Positions 1 to 9,346 of a stretch of 64,000 nucleotides of DNA are shown here, piece after piece. Numbering within the stretch: position 1 is the first letter of the stretch; each line of letters begins with the position of its first letter. Source of the stretch: Bacteroides caecigallinarum (GTDB lineage: Bacteria > Bacteroidota > Bacteroidia > Bacteroidales > Bacteroidaceae); contig NZ_JACJLQ010000010.1 in the NCBI RefSeq assembly GCF_016902295.1, positions 1 to 64,000 on the forward strand, written 5' to 3'. Position numbers and translations under genes: made by a program. Under the pieces are notes generated by a model, which saw nothing but the letters and a program-made list of their open reading frames with translations, searched no databases and had not been told where the DNA came from.

Positions 1-87
1 TACCGGCAAGAAGACCATTAAAGATGTAAATAAAAAAGTTTTAATCGCTTTCATTATAAAGATACTTTTTAGGTTATTATTGCTCAT
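1..87 (-). CDS. N-terminus of a probable secreted protein, cut by the window edge
   Basis: An open frame starts with ATG at 87 and runs 29 codons off the left edge without a stop. A second in-frame ATG at 54 begins MKAIKTFLFTSLMVFLPV, which looks like a signal peptide (Lys-rich start, hydrophobic core), so 54 may be the true start. A TAnnTTTG promoter box lies 19 bases upstream of the first ATG. Too little of the protein is present to name it. Confidence 0.5.
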   Translation of the reverse strand, partial: MSNNNLKSIFIMKAIKTFLFTSLMVFLPV

Positions 88-105
88 GGTTTATATCTCC
101 GAATG

Positions 106-113
106 CAAAGTTA
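106..113 (-). promoter_or_regulatory. Bacteroidetes -7 box for the left-edge gene
   Basis: The minus strand reads TAACTTTG, matching the TAnnTTTG consensus of Bacteroidetes housekeeping promoters. It lies 19 bases upstream of the ATG at 87. No clear TTTG at the -33 position was found. Confidence 0.5.
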
Positions 114-166
114 TACCATATAACAATACACCATTTAAAAAGTATCTCTACATTTAGCTATTAACA

Positions 167-209
167 AATACGGCATAATACACTGATTATATGCGTATTA
201 TGCCGTATT
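167..209. terminator. 15-bp perfect hairpin downstream of the regulator remnant
   Basis: Arms 167-181 (AATACGGCATAATAC) and 195-209 are perfectly complementary with a 13-base loop. It sits just past the stop of the minus-strand regulator remnant and before the left-edge gene, so it probably ended the regulator transcript. Confidence 0.6.
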
Positions 210-242
210 ATACAATTATGTCAATCTCTACATTTTCTATTT

Positions 243-780
243 TCAGAACTCTGCCAACCATCTGTCAAGTGTCATTTCTTCGGAAAGACCGCCTTCCAAC
301 GATTCACTCAAATGCTTCTTCAGACGGAACTTTTTCTGGGATACCGAAGAGATACTGACACCGAATATCTCCGACATCTGGGTGTTGCTGAAACGAAGCT
401 TGATCAGGATACAAAGATGAAGTTCCTGCTTTGTCAGTGTCGGACAGATGCTCTGCATACGGCTCACGAAATTGCCGTACATACTTTCACACATTTGCTC
501 CAGAGTCTCCCATTCCATATCATCAAGAACACGGCATTTCTCTCTAAGTTCCTTCACAAGGCTGTCATTATCTACAACATAGTCGGCAAGCATACGTTCA
601 CGCTGCTTCAGGTTAAAATTCTCTTCTGATATGCTACGGAACTTCTCCGTATCACGGCGGACCTTATCAAGTTTTGAAGTATATTCGGCAATATGATTTT
701 GCAGAGTGGCTATATTTTCGGACAGCCTGCCATTCTCTGACTGAAGACTGTCTATCTGTTCACGGTATGATTCTATATCT
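243..780 (-). pseudogene. 3' remnant of a coiled-coil/HTH transcriptional regulator
   Basis: About 178 C-terminal residues survive: a long coiled coil (heptads in the region reading DIESYREQIDSLQSENGRL) followed by a helix-turn-helix segment containing LTKQELHLCILIKLRFSNTQ and then SEIFGVSISSVSQKKFRLKK. This is the usual end of Bacteroidales regulators that carry TPRs and a membrane segment in front of the coiled coil (family knowledge). The N-terminal half is missing. The open frame continues to an ATG at 899 only by reading antisense through the neighbouring receptor remnant, so the first 35-40 residues of that frame are not regulator sequence. The breakpoint lies near 776-788. Confidence 0.65.
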
Positions 781-785
781 TCAGC

Positions 786-1827
786 ATTACTTCGACGAAC
801 TTTTATCTGCCGAAAACAGACTGAACCACTACTCTTTAGACTATACGGCAAAACTCTCATACTATCTGTCGGGAACAAGTTCCTTAAAGTTCTTTGCATA
901 TAATACGTTTGACGAGTTCAGATTTCCACTTTACACAGAAGAAGCCATACCGATAGTGAAATGGAACAACCAGATATATAAGGCTACGTATAGCGGAATG
1001 TGGGGGAAATTAGGTAATACAACCTCCGCATACTACTCGTCGCATATAAGCCGTGCCAATGCAGATGTGCTTGGTTTTGGCCCGGGTGATGACAGCTTTG
1101 GAGATGACATGGACTCTGACGACGGATGGGAAGACAGTCGGAATAAAGAGCTGAATAATGAATACTCCAATAAACAGGCGGAAAAGGATACAGAAAACAA
1201 TGAGATAAGTAGCGGCATAAAGACCATCAATTTCAATACGGAATTTACTTATAGCCCTGAAAACATTTACTCAACACGCTGGGGATTCAAATACTCACAC
1301 GAGGTGTACGAGATGACTGCCTTCGGAGATAATATCAGGAAACAGAATGAGACAATAAACCAGTATTCGCTGTACTACGACAATAACGTCCGCATAACAG
1401 ACAAGGTTTCTACGCGTGTAGGAGTACATTTCGTAGCATACAATCCTGTAAATTTCCGAAATTATTACAGCATTCAACCTCGATTCGCATTGAATTTCAC
1501 ACCAGGGAAAAACAATCTGATATATCTGAATTTTTCCAAGATGGAGCAGTTCTACCATTATATCAGTTTCAATGGTTTCGCTCTGCCTACAGACTTCAGA
1601 ATGAGAGCGACAAGGATTTGGGATTCAGGCAAACACGAGGAGAATTCAATTACAGAATTGACATAGGATACACATTCAAGAAAGATTTCGGAGACAAATT
1701 GCTGCTTCTCAGATGTGGTCTGTATAACCTGCTTGGCAATCCGCCTGAAGAAGATATAGTGGATTTCTATTCTGTACATTTATCAGAGAATTGTCTTCCA
1801 TACGGTAGCATAAGCTTTAAGTTCTGA
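786..1827 (+). pseudogene. Remnant of a TonB-dependent outer-membrane receptor with an internal deletion
   Basis: From about 788 the plus strand encodes beta-barrel-like sequence with alternating aromatic strands, beginning YFDELLSAENRLNHYSLDYT. The signal peptide, plug domain and early barrel are missing. The frame is kept to about 1600 (ISFNGFALPTDF), then sequence resumes in another frame (KDLGFRQTRGEFNYRIDIGY) and ends at the stop at 1825-1827 with SFKF, the terminal aromatic expected for barrel assembly. Between these points a part of the barrel, probably well over 100 residues, seems to be missing. Two lesions, 5' loss and an internal frame-breaking deletion, make it a pseudogene. The receptor and the adjacent regulator were originally divergent. 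Confidence 0.7.
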
Positions 1828-1877
1828 TTTTATCAATTACATCTGCCATTACATAACTCTTTAAAACATATAATAAC

Positions 1878-1911
1878 AAAAAATCCTGATCTCAACCGAC
1901 CAGGATTTTTT
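1878..1911. terminator. Bidirectional terminator between receptor remnant and TPR gene
   Basis: Arms 1878-1888 (AAAAAATCCTG) and 1901-1911 (CAGGATTTTTT) form an 11-bp stem with a 12-base loop. The A/T runs on both sides allow termination in both directions. It lies between the end of the receptor remnant (+) and the end of the TPR gene (-). Confidence 0.75.
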
Positions 1912-1934
1912 GTTTCATATCTGAACCTATAAGA

Positions 1935-3152
1935 TTAATATCCAAGTTCTTTTTCAAGAGCTTCGTATTCAGCTCTGTTAAGCTTCCAATAGATTCTCAA
2001 CATGTACTGTCCCCACAAAGCTTTGTTGTCTGGAGCTATTTCTTTAGCTTTTTCATAATATGGCAACGCTTTTGAATAAAGCTCTTTAATCTTAGCTTCA
2101 CCTTCTGCATATTTAGGATCGTCCATTGCAAGCTGAGAGTTAGCTTCTTCTATATCCTGACCAGGGAAGAAGTAGCAATCGCCCATTTTGGAATATGCTT
2201 CTGCCACGAAACCGTCGTTCTTGTCAACAATCTGCTGCAATGTAGCTATTGCTCCTTCATAGTCTTTGTTTTCATACTGAAGTACACCTTTTACATACAA
2301 GAAATAGGCAGAAGGATTATTAGCAATGATACCGTCAATTTCAGCCAAAGCTTCTGTTACTTGACCTTTCTGAATATAGTTGTCCATCAGGTTACCTACG
2401 AAATATTCCTGATTTGGGAATCTTTCTACACCTTCCTTGATTGCAGCAAGCCATTTAATTGAGTCTTTAGCCTCATCTGACTTATAAACTTCAGCAAGAC
2501 ACATCAAAGCTCTGTAACCTTCTTCCTTGTGGTTCTTTCCCATTTCCGCATACTTGATAACTGCTTCATTGTCTTTCAATGAATTGGCAGCCAATGTAGC
2601 ATAGTTTGCAATAAGAGGAACAAGTGTGTCGTTCTTAACCTCATCCATATCTGAGAATATAGGTGCAGTTGCAGCATCGCAATAAAGTCCGAAGAACTGC
2701 AAAGCAGCATCATACTTACCTGAATTGTATGCATCAGATCCTGCATTTGTCAAGTTAGGACGTACAGAAACCAATGTCTTAGCCAATTTCTTTCTGAGTT
2801 TTGGTTTCTTAAGCTCGCCGCTTGCAACCTTAGCCTGTTCTACTTCATCACATTTCATGTAATATTCGAACATTTTAGCCAAACTGTTATACAACTTAGT
2901 AGTGTCTGCCTGTCCACCTGGAAGATAGAGTTTCATATTCTCATCGTCGTAGATTGCCTTCTGAAAATCTCCGGCAAGCTTCCATGTTTCAGGATCACCT
3001 GCTGTTGTAGGGTCGCTCAAAGCAGGTTCAATAATCTGAGCCGCCTTTACAGGATCACTCTTAGCAGATTTCGCTTCTTTTACAACACTTGTCTGTGCTG
3101 ATACTGCACAAGTAGCAAACACCACTGCTACAGTTAAAAATACTTTTTTCAT
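1935..3152 (-). CDS. Secreted/periplasmic TPR-repeat protein
   Basis: A 405-residue protein with a signal peptide (MKKVFLTVAVVFATCAVSAQ, cleavage probably after SAQ). The rest is mostly helical with TPR-like repeats, clearest in the C-terminal half, for example VTEALAEIDGIIANNPSAYF and then YEGAIATLQQIVDKN. It starts 30 bases after the gyrA stop on the same strand, so the two are probably co-transcribed, and it ends at the bidirectional terminator. TPRs act as protein-binding scaffolds; the partner is unknown. No enzymatic motif or membrane segment is seen apart from the signal peptide. Confidence 0.8.
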   Translation of the reverse strand: MKKVFLTVAVVFATCAVSAQTSVVKEAKSAKSDPVKAAQIIEPALSDPTTAGDPETWKLAGDFQKAIYDDENMKLYLPGGQADTTKLYNSLAKMFEYYMKCDEVEQAKVASGELKKPKLRKKLAKTLVSVRPNLTNAGSDAYNSGKYDAALQFFGLYCDAATAPIFSDMDEVKNDTLVPLIANYATLAANSLKDNEAVIKYAEMGKNHKEEGYRALMCLAEVYKSDEAKDSIKWLAAIKEGVERFPNQEYFVGNLMDNYIQKGQVTEALAEIDGIIANNPSAYFLYVKGVLQYENKDYEGAIATLQQIVDKNDGFVAEAYSKMGDCYFFPGQDIEEANSQLAMDDPKYAEGEAKIKELYSKALPYYEKAKEIAPDNKALWGQYMLRIYWKLNRAEYEALEKELGY

Positions 3153-3182
3153 AATGTTTTAAATTTTAGTAAGTCAATTGTT

Positions 3183-5714
3183 TTAATTATTCTCTTCTTG
3201 GGGTTCATTTACGTTATTGTCGGTCGTATTCTCCTGGGATGCATCAACTTGAGGTATTTCTTCTTCAGTCTGCGAAGTAACCTTACATACAGAACCGATA
3301 CTGTCATTTCGTTTCTCAAGGTCTATAAGTTTAACACCCTGAGTAGCACGTCCCATAATACGGAAATCAGCCACTTTGACACGGATTGTTATACCGGACT
3401 TGTTTATAATCATCAGGTCATTTTCGTCTGTTACAGACTTGATAGCAACAAGCGAACCTGTCTTTTCGGTAATGTTCAATGTCTTGACACCCTTACCACC
3501 ACGGTTTGTCTTACGGTAATCTTCAATATCGGAACGTTTACCGTAACCTTTTTCAGACACTACCATGATAGTTTCCTTTTCAGGGTTCTTAATGCAAATC
3601 ATTCCAATAACTTCATCCTGGCCGTCTTCATCGAGAGTGATACCACGTACACCTGTAGCGGTACGTCCCATTTCGCGGACAGCGCTTTCGTGGAAACGTA
3701 TGGCACGTCCGTTACGGTTTGCTATAACTATTTCGTTGTTGCCGTTAGTCATACGCACCTCTATCACGCGGTCATCTTCACGGATTGTGATTGCGTTCAC
3801 ACCATTCTGACGCGGACGTGAATACTGCTCAAGCAGAGTTTTCTTGATAACACCCTGTTTAGTGCAGAACAATACGTAATGGCTGTTGATGAATTCCTTG
3901 TCATTAAGATTCTTCACGCGCAAATATGCAGTAACAGCATCATCGGCGTCAATATTCAGAAGGTTCTGGATAGCTCGTCCCTTAGAAGTTTTGTTGCCTT
4001 CAGGTATTTCGTAAACCTTCAGCCAGTAACACTTACCTTTCTGTGTAAAGAACAGCATAGTGTTATGCATTGTGGCAGGATAGATATGTTCAATGAAGTC
4101 CTCATCACGGGTTTCGCTACCCTTTGAACCTACACCGCCTCTGTTCTGTGCGTGGAAGTCAGCCAGCGGAGTACGCTTGATATATCCCAGATGAGAGATA
4201 GTGATAACCATATGATCGTCTGCATAGAAGTCTTCAGGATTGAATTCTTCCGAAGCATAAACTATTTCAGAGCGACGCTTGTCGCCATATTTTTCCTTAA
4301 CTTCTATCAGTTCGTCCTTGATAACCTTCATACAAAGCTCATCATTTGAAAGGATTTCCTGATAGTAAGCTATCTGCTTCATCAATTCTTCATACTCGGC
4401 ATGAAGCTGCTCTTGCAAAAGTCCTGTAAGCTGACGCAAACGCATTTCAACGATTGCACGTGCCTGTATCTCGGTAAGTTCGAAACGGTTCATAAGGTTA
4501 GTGACAGCTTCATTAGGAGTTTTTGCAGCACGAATGATTCTGATTACCTCATCAATATTGTCCGAAGCTATGATAAGTCCTTCAAGGATGTGTGCACGTT
4601 CCTGAGCCTTACGCAAATCATACTGCGTACGACGAATAACCACTTCGTGTCTGTGCTCGACGAACAGTTTTATCAAGTCCTTAAGATTGAGCAAACGAGG
4701 ACGTCCCTTAACAAGAGCAATATTGTTTACACCGAAAGAAGTCTGCAGAGCTGTCATCTTGAACAGTTTGTTCAAAACGACACTTGCATTGGCATCACGC
4801 TTCACGTCTATCACAATGCGCATACCTTCGCGGTCGGACTCATCGTTCACGTATGAGATACCTTCAATCTTCTTCTCGTTTACTAAGGAAGCGATATGCT
4901 CGATAAGTTCTTTCTTGTTTACATTATAAGGGATTTCGTTTACGATTATCTTGTCATGATTGGTGTGAGTCTCGATTTCAGTCTTGGCGCGCATCACTAC
5001 ACGTCCGCGACCAGTCTCGTAAGCATCTCTTACTCCACTTACACCGTATATATATCCTCCGGTCGGGAAATCAGGCGCCTTGATATATTGCATCAGGCCA
5101 TCCACATCAATATCATTATTGTCAATATATGACACACATCCGTCAATAACCTCAGCCAAATTGTGTGTCGGCATATTGGTTGCCATACCGACAGCAATAC
5201 CGGATGCTCCGTTTACCAGCAAATTAGGAATACGTGTAGGCATTACAGTAGGTTCCTGAAGCGTATCATCGAAGTTATTCTGAAAATCAACAGTCTCCTT
5301 ATACAAGTCCTGCATCATTTCCTCACCTATCTTCTTAAGTCTTGCTTCAGTATAACGCATGGCAGCCGGACTATCACCATCGACAGAGCCAAAGTTACCC
5401 TGTCCGTCAACCAAAGGATAACGCATAGCCCAATCCTGCGCCATACGTACCAATGCCCCATAAACAGACGAGTCACCATGCGGGTGGTATTTACCCAAAA
5501 CTTCACCTACTATTCTGGCAGATTTCTTATAAGGTTTATCCGAAGTATTACCAAGTTCCATCATACCATAAAGGATACGGCGATGAACCGGTTTGAAACC
5601 ATCTCTCACATCAGGGAGGGCGCGTGCCACGATTACAGACATTGAATAATCGATGTACGACGACTTCATTTCCTCTTCGATGTTGATTTTTATAATCCTG
5701 TCTTGTTCTTGCAT
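3183..5714 (-). CDS. gyrA: DNA gyrase subunit A
   Basis: An 843-residue GyrA that cuts and rejoins DNA within the gyrase A2B2 complex. The start [20 protein letters not shown] is standard. The catalytic tyrosine is Tyr121 in [10 protein letters not shown]. The quinolone region reads [17 protein letters not shown] (residues 77-93): Ser82 matches E. coli Ser83, and Gly86 lies where E. coli has Asp87. The C-terminal DNA-wrapping domain has a GyrA-box-like NRGGKG. The tail is acidic and rich in Glu, Asn and Gln (ending [11 protein letters not shown]), as is common in Bacteroidetes. It heads a transcript with the TPR gene and is divergent from clpC. Alternative ParC is unlikely given the box and the length. 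Confidence 0.95.
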   Translation of the reverse strand: MQEQDRIIKINIEEEMKSSYIDYSMSVIVARALPDVRDGFKPVHRRILYGMMELGNTSDKPYKKSARIVGEVLGKYHPHGDSSVYGALVRMAQDWAMRYPLVDGQGNFGSVDGDSPAAMRYTEARLKKIGEEMMQDLYKETVDFQNNFDDTLQEPTVMPTRIPNLLVNGASGIAVGMATNMPTHNLAEVIDGCVSYIDNNDIDVDGLMQYIKAPDFPTGGYIYGVSGVRDAYETGRGRVVMRAKTEIETHTNHDKIIVNEIPYNVNKKELIEHIASLVNEKKIEGISYVNDESDREGMRIVIDVKRDANASVVLNKLFKMTALQTSFGVNNIALVKGRPRLLNLKDLIKLFVEHRHEVVIRRTQYDLRKAQERAHILEGLIIASDNIDEVIRIIRAAKTPNEAVTNLMNRFELTEIQARAIVEMRLRQLTGLLQEQLHAEYEELMKQIAYYQEILSNDELCMKVIKDELIEVKEKYGDKRRSEIVYASEEFNPEDFYADDHMVITISHLGYIKRTPLADFHAQNRGGVGSKGSETRDEDFIEHIYPATMHNTMLFFTQKGKCYWLKVYEIPEGNKTSKGRAIQNLLNIDADDAVTAYLRVKNLNDKEFINSHYVLFCTKQGVIKKTLLEQYSRPRQNGVNAITIREDDRVIEVRMTNGNNEIVIANRNGRAIRFHESAVREMGRTATGVRGITLDEDGQDEVIGMICIKNPEKETIMVVSEKGYGKRSDIEDYRKTNRGGKGVKTLNITEKTGSLVAIKSVTDENDLMIINKSGITIRVKVADFRIMGRATQGVKLIDLEKRNDSIGSVCKVTSQTEEEIPQVDASQENTTDNNVNEPQEENN

Positions 5715-5885
5715 TTAAATATATATTAATTATACATTATTTCGGTTCACGAAAAACAATGCTAAAGTACTACTTTTAGACGATATACGAAACTTTTTAC
5801 CAAAAAATGTGCCTTACATTAAACTTTTTTACTCAAAGACTGACAAAACACGTCAATAATTCAAAACGAGAAAAATGGCACATAA

Positions 5886-5917
5886 TTTGCTGTGAGAATA
5901 AAAAAAAGATATATTTG
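5886..5917 (+). promoter_or_regulatory. clpC promoter (-33 TTTG / -7 TATATTTG)
   Basis: TTTG at 5886-5889, a 20-bp spacer, then TATATTTG at 5910-5917 match the Bacteroidetes sigma-ABfr consensus. Transcription would start near 5924, giving a leader of roughly 75-80 bases before clpC. The gap 5715-5885 must also hold the gyrA promoter, but I see no strong TAnnTTTG box for it. Confidence 0.65.
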
Positions 5918-6001
5918 CCAGAATTAATCAATAGATTTTAGGCACAATAAAAAAACAGAGCTATAACTTCAGGTCGTAAGAAGACCAAACTTACAGAAAA
6001 A

Positions 6002-8560
6002 ATGAACGGAATATCATATACACAAGAAGCCACAGACGTAATTAAATACAGCAAGGAAGAAGCCGCAAGGACTGATGCTCAAAGCATAGGCCCAGAACAT
6101 CTATTGCTGGGAATCATAAGAAACGATGAAAGCAACGCTTCTAAAATAATATGCAGCCTGTATGCTGATTTGAAAAAAATAAGAAGAGAGTTGGAAGACA
6201 TACTAATAAATACAAACACAAATGCCAACATGCCTAAAACTGACATTAGAGACTTAAATTTTGATGAAAAAGCTGCAAGGATTTTAAGATTATGCTTTTT
6301 AGAGTCTAAAATTGACAATAAAGATTCTATTGGCTCTGAACATATTTTATTAGGAATTATGAAAGAAGAAAAAAATAACGCTGCTCAAATACTGATGCAA
6401 AACAATATTACATACGAAAAAATAAGAAAAAGGATGTCCGGCAACACGACACCAATACCTTCTGCCGGACTAAGCTTTGACGAAAACGAGGAAGACGATG
6501 GTATAGAAAGACGTGGAGGAAACAGATTCGGGAACAACGATTCATCCTCACAGGGAGGTCCTGACTATACGCAGACCAGAAAAGGCAAAACAGAAAATGA
6601 CAATAACAATCTTGTTTTGCTTAATAAATATGGTACGGACTTGACTAAAGCTGCCATTGAGGGTAAACTTGACAAAGTCATAGGACGTGAAAAAGAGATT
6701 GAACGCGTAGCCCAAATCCTATGCAGAAGGAAGAAGAATAATCCTGTATTAATAGGCGAACCAGGTGTCGGTAAATCTGCAATTGTAGAAGGACTCGCGG
6801 CAAGAATAGCCGAGAAAAAAGTTCCAAGAACTCTATTCGACAAAATCGTTATCACACTCGACCTCACAGCCTTAGTGGCAGGAACCAAATATAGAGGAGA
6901 ATTCGAAGAAAGAATAATCGGCGTAATAAAAGAAGCCAAAAACAATCCGAACGTAATATTATTCATAGACGAGATTCACACAATAATAGGCGCAGGTTCG
7001 GCTGCCGGTTCAATGGACGCGGCTAATATTCTTAAACCCTCACTTGCCAGAGGGGAAATGCAGTGTATCGGCGCTACAACATTAGACGAATACAGAAAGT
7101 CTATTGAAAAAGACGGTGCCCTTGAAAGAAGATTCCAAAAAGTTACCGTTGAGCCAACCACTAAAGAAGAGACATTACAGATTCTAATGAATATCAAAGA
7201 GCAATATGAGGATTTCCATAATGTGTCTTATACTGATGAGGCCATAGAAACATGTGTGAACCTTGCCGACAGATATATCACAGACAGATTCTTCCCTGAC
7301 AAGGCCATCGATGCGATAGACGAGGCCGGTTCCAGAATACATCTTATGAATGTATCTGTACCAAAAGAAATCGAAAACCAGGAAAGATTGATTGAAGAGA
7401 CAAAAGAACATAAGAACGAAGCCATAAAGTTACAAAACTTTGAAATGGCAGCCGGTCTGAGAGATAAAGAAAAGTCTCTTCAGTCAGAACTTGAAAGGAT
7501 GAAAAAGGAATGGAGTGACAAACAAAAGGAAAACCGGGAAATAGTTGACAAAAGTCACATAGAAGAAGTCATTTCATTAATGTCAGGAATTCCGCTCAAA
7601 AAAATCGGCACATCCGAAATAAACAAGCTCAAAAACATGAGGGACACTCTAAAAGCAAAAGTCATAGGACAGGACAACGCTATAGAGAAGCTTGTAAAGG
7701 CCATAAAGAGAAACCGCGCAGGATTAAAAGACCCTAACAAACCTATAGGCACATTTCTGTTTACAGGTCCGACAGGAGTAGGAAAAACATATATGGCAAA
7801 AATGCTTGCGGAAGAATTGTTCGGCTCTAAGGACTCTGTAATCAGAATAGACATGAGCGAATATATGGAGAAATACGCTGTATCGAGAATGGTTGGAGCC
7901 CCTCCGGGATATATAGGATATGAAGAAGGCGGACAACTGACCGAAAAGGTAAGACGTAAACCATACTCAATAGTGCTGCTCGACGAAATAGAGAAAGCAC
8001 ACCATGATGTATTCAACTTCCTGTTGCAAATATTGGATGAAGGAAGACTGACAGACAGTACGGGAAGAACTGTTGATTTTAAAAATACAGTCATTATAAT
8101 GACTTCCAATGTAGGAAGTCGCCAGCTTAAAGACTTCGGGAAAGGAATCGGCTTCAACACAATTGTTCGAGAGGAAAACGAAGAATACTCCAACTCAATA
8201 ATAAAGAAGGCTTTGGAAAAAACTTTCGCGCCTGAATTCTTAAACCGTCTCGATGATATCATACCATTCAAACAACTGGATAAAGATGATTTAATAAAGA
8301 TAACGGAAATTGAGTTGAAAGAACTTTTCAAAAGAGTAGAAAACCTGGGATACTCAATATCCATAACCGATGAAGCAAAATATACAATAGCAAGAAAAGG
8401 TGAAGATATCCACTATGGCGCACGACCGATAAAAAGGGCAATTCAAAACAATATTGAAGATAAGTTGGCTGAATTCATTATTGACGAAGAACCCGGAAAC
8501 GGTTCGAAAATATTAATAGCGTCCGAAAACGACGAGATAAAAATATGTCTGGCGGAATAA
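6002..8560 (+). CDS. clpC: ClpC-type AAA+ unfoldase
   Basis: An 852-residue Hsp100 protein with two AAA+ modules that unfolds substrates for ClpP. Order: N-domain with two Clp repeats (about 1-145), an acidic/Gly linker, D1 with Walker A GEPGVGKS (about residue 252) and Walker B VILFIDEIHT, a middle region carrying a UVR motif (LQNFEMAAGLRDKEKSLQSE), and D2 with Walker A GPTGVGKT (about 588) and Walker B VLLDEIEKAH. The UVR motif and short middle domain indicate ClpC rather than ClpB or ClpA. It is monocistronic, divergent from gyrA, with its own promoter and terminator. No ctsR or mcsAB is present next to it, so control differs from the Firmicutes pattern. Confidence 0.93.
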   Translation: MNGISYTQEATDVIKYSKEEAARTDAQSIGPEHLLLGIIRNDESNASKIICSLYADLKKIRRELEDILINTNTNANMPKTDIRDLNFDEKAARILRLCFLESKIDNKDSIGSEHILLGIMKEEKNNAAQILMQNNITYEKIRKRMSGNTTPIPSAGLSFDENEEDDGIERRGGNRFGNNDSSSQGGPDYTQTRKGKTENDNNNLVLLNKYGTDLTKAAIEGKLDKVIGREKEIERVAQILCRRKKNNPVLIGEPGVGKSAIVEGLAARIAEKKVPRTLFDKIVITLDLTALVAGTKYRGEFEERIIGVIKEAKNNPNVILFIDEIHTIIGAGSAAGSMDAANILKPSLARGEMQCIGATTLDEYRKSIEKDGALERRFQKVTVEPTTKEETLQILMNIKEQYEDFHNVSYTDEAIETCVNLADRYITDRFFPDKAIDAIDEAGSRIHLMNVSVPKEIENQERLIEETKEHKNEAIKLQNFEMAAGLRDKEKSLQSELERMKKEWSDKQKENREIVDKSHIEEVISLMSGIPLKKIGTSEINKLKNMRDTLKAKVIGQDNAIEKLVKAIKRNRAGLKDPNKPIGTFLFTGPTGVGKTYMAKMLAEELFGSKDSVIRIDMSEYMEKYAVSRMVGAPPGYIGYEEGGQLTEKVRRKPYSIVLLDEIEKAHHDVFNFLLQILDEGRLTDSTGRTVDFKNTVIIMTSNVGSRQLKDFGKGIGFNTIVREENEEYSNSIIKKALEKTFAPEFLNRLDDIIPFKQLDKDDLIKITEIELKELFKRVENLGYSISITDEAKYTIARKGEDIHYGARPIKRAIQNNIEDKLAEFIIDEEPGNGSKILIASENDEIKICLAE

Positions 8561-8582
8561 CCAATCGCCGGATATTTAAAAC

Positions 8583-8624
8583 AAAAAACTCTTTGCCGTT
8601 CCATCGAATGGCAAAGAGTTTTTT
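8583..8624. terminator. Terminator shared by clpC and ridA
   Basis: A perfect 15-bp stem (8583-8597, AAAAAACTCTTTGCC; 8610-8624) with a 12-base loop and A/T runs on both sides. It lies between the convergent clpC and ridA genes and can work in both directions. Confidence 0.85.
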
Positions 8625-8645
8625 CAGTTTGATTTTGAAGAAATA

Positions 8646-9023
8646 TTATTTTACCACAATACATTCAATTTCCACAAGAGCACCCTTAGGCAATCCTTTC
8701 ACAGCGACAGCCGAACGTGCAGGGAACGCGCCGTCAAAGTATTTGGCATAAACTTCATTCATTTCGGCAAATAATGACATATCGGCCAGAAAAACAGTAG
8801 TCTTAACAATATTGGCTGTAGTAAGTCCGGCTTCGGCCAATACATTCTTGATATTCTCGAACACCTGAGTAGTCTGTTCCGCTATACCACCTTCAACAAA
8901 AGAACCTGTTGATGGGTCCACAGGAATCTGACCAGACATAAAAACCATACCATTAGCCTCTATAGCTTGGCTATAAGGTCCTATAGCAGCAGGAGCCTTT
9001 TCTGTAAAAATAACCTTTTTCAT
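8646..9023 (-). CDS. ridA: RidA-family enamine/imine deaminase
   Basis: A 125-residue RidA/YjgF/UK114 protein. It hydrolyses reactive 2-aminoacrylate-type enamines released by PLP enzymes such as threonine dehydratase, protecting PLP enzymes from damage. The family signature is complete: [15 protein letters not shown], and the C-terminal [20 protein letters not shown] with the substrate-binding Arg and Glu. I chose the ATG at 9023 ([11 protein letters not shown]); an upstream in-frame ATG at 9041 would add six residues unlike the family. It is monocistronic. Confidence 0.9.
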   Translation of the reverse strand: MKKVIFTEKAPAAIGPYSQAIEANGMVFMSGQIPVDPSTGSFVEGGIAEQTTQVFENIKNVLAEAGLTTANIVKTTVFLADMSLFAEMNEVYAKYFDGAFPARSAVAVKGLPKGALVEIECIVVK

Positions 9024-9117
9024 AAATGTATAAATTTTCAATATTAAATTTTGGGTTGCTAAATTAGAACAAATTTCCGATTTTTAATGCCTCACAAAAT
9101 AAAAAACGCTCAAAAAC

Positions 9118-9148
9118 TTTGTAAACAAAATAAAAAGCAGTATTTTTG
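9118..9148 (+). promoter_or_regulatory. rho promoter, followed by a leader of about 190 bases
   Basis: TTTG at 9118-9121, a 19-bp spacer and TATTTTTG at 9141-9148 match the Bacteroidetes consensus. The next ATG on this strand that makes sense is rho at 9347, so the untranslated leader is about 190 bases, long for this phylum. The leader is AT-rich and holds no ORF. Rho mRNAs often carry long leaders used for autogenous termination (family knowledge). Confidence 0.6.
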
Positions 9149-9346
9149 TACAAGATAAAAAGCTATATCGTGAACACAAGCGATATAAGCGATACAATTT
9201 TTCCTAATCAAAATCAATTATCATTTTAACGAATACATTTAGACTATACATTACCGTATATTCATATTGCATGTATATCCGGCTATAAGTATATCATTTT
9301 TGAATTCAAATATTACTATAATATAACACTTTATACACACAATTAT

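Noticed and set aside
243-899. The 218-codon minus-strand ORF as an intact gene
   Set aside because: Its first 35-40 codons are antisense to receptor-derived sequence and it lacks the N-terminal half expected for the family.
3183-5714. Several long plus-strand ORFs opposite gyrA
   Set aside because: They are shadows of the conserved gyrA frame and have no independent features.
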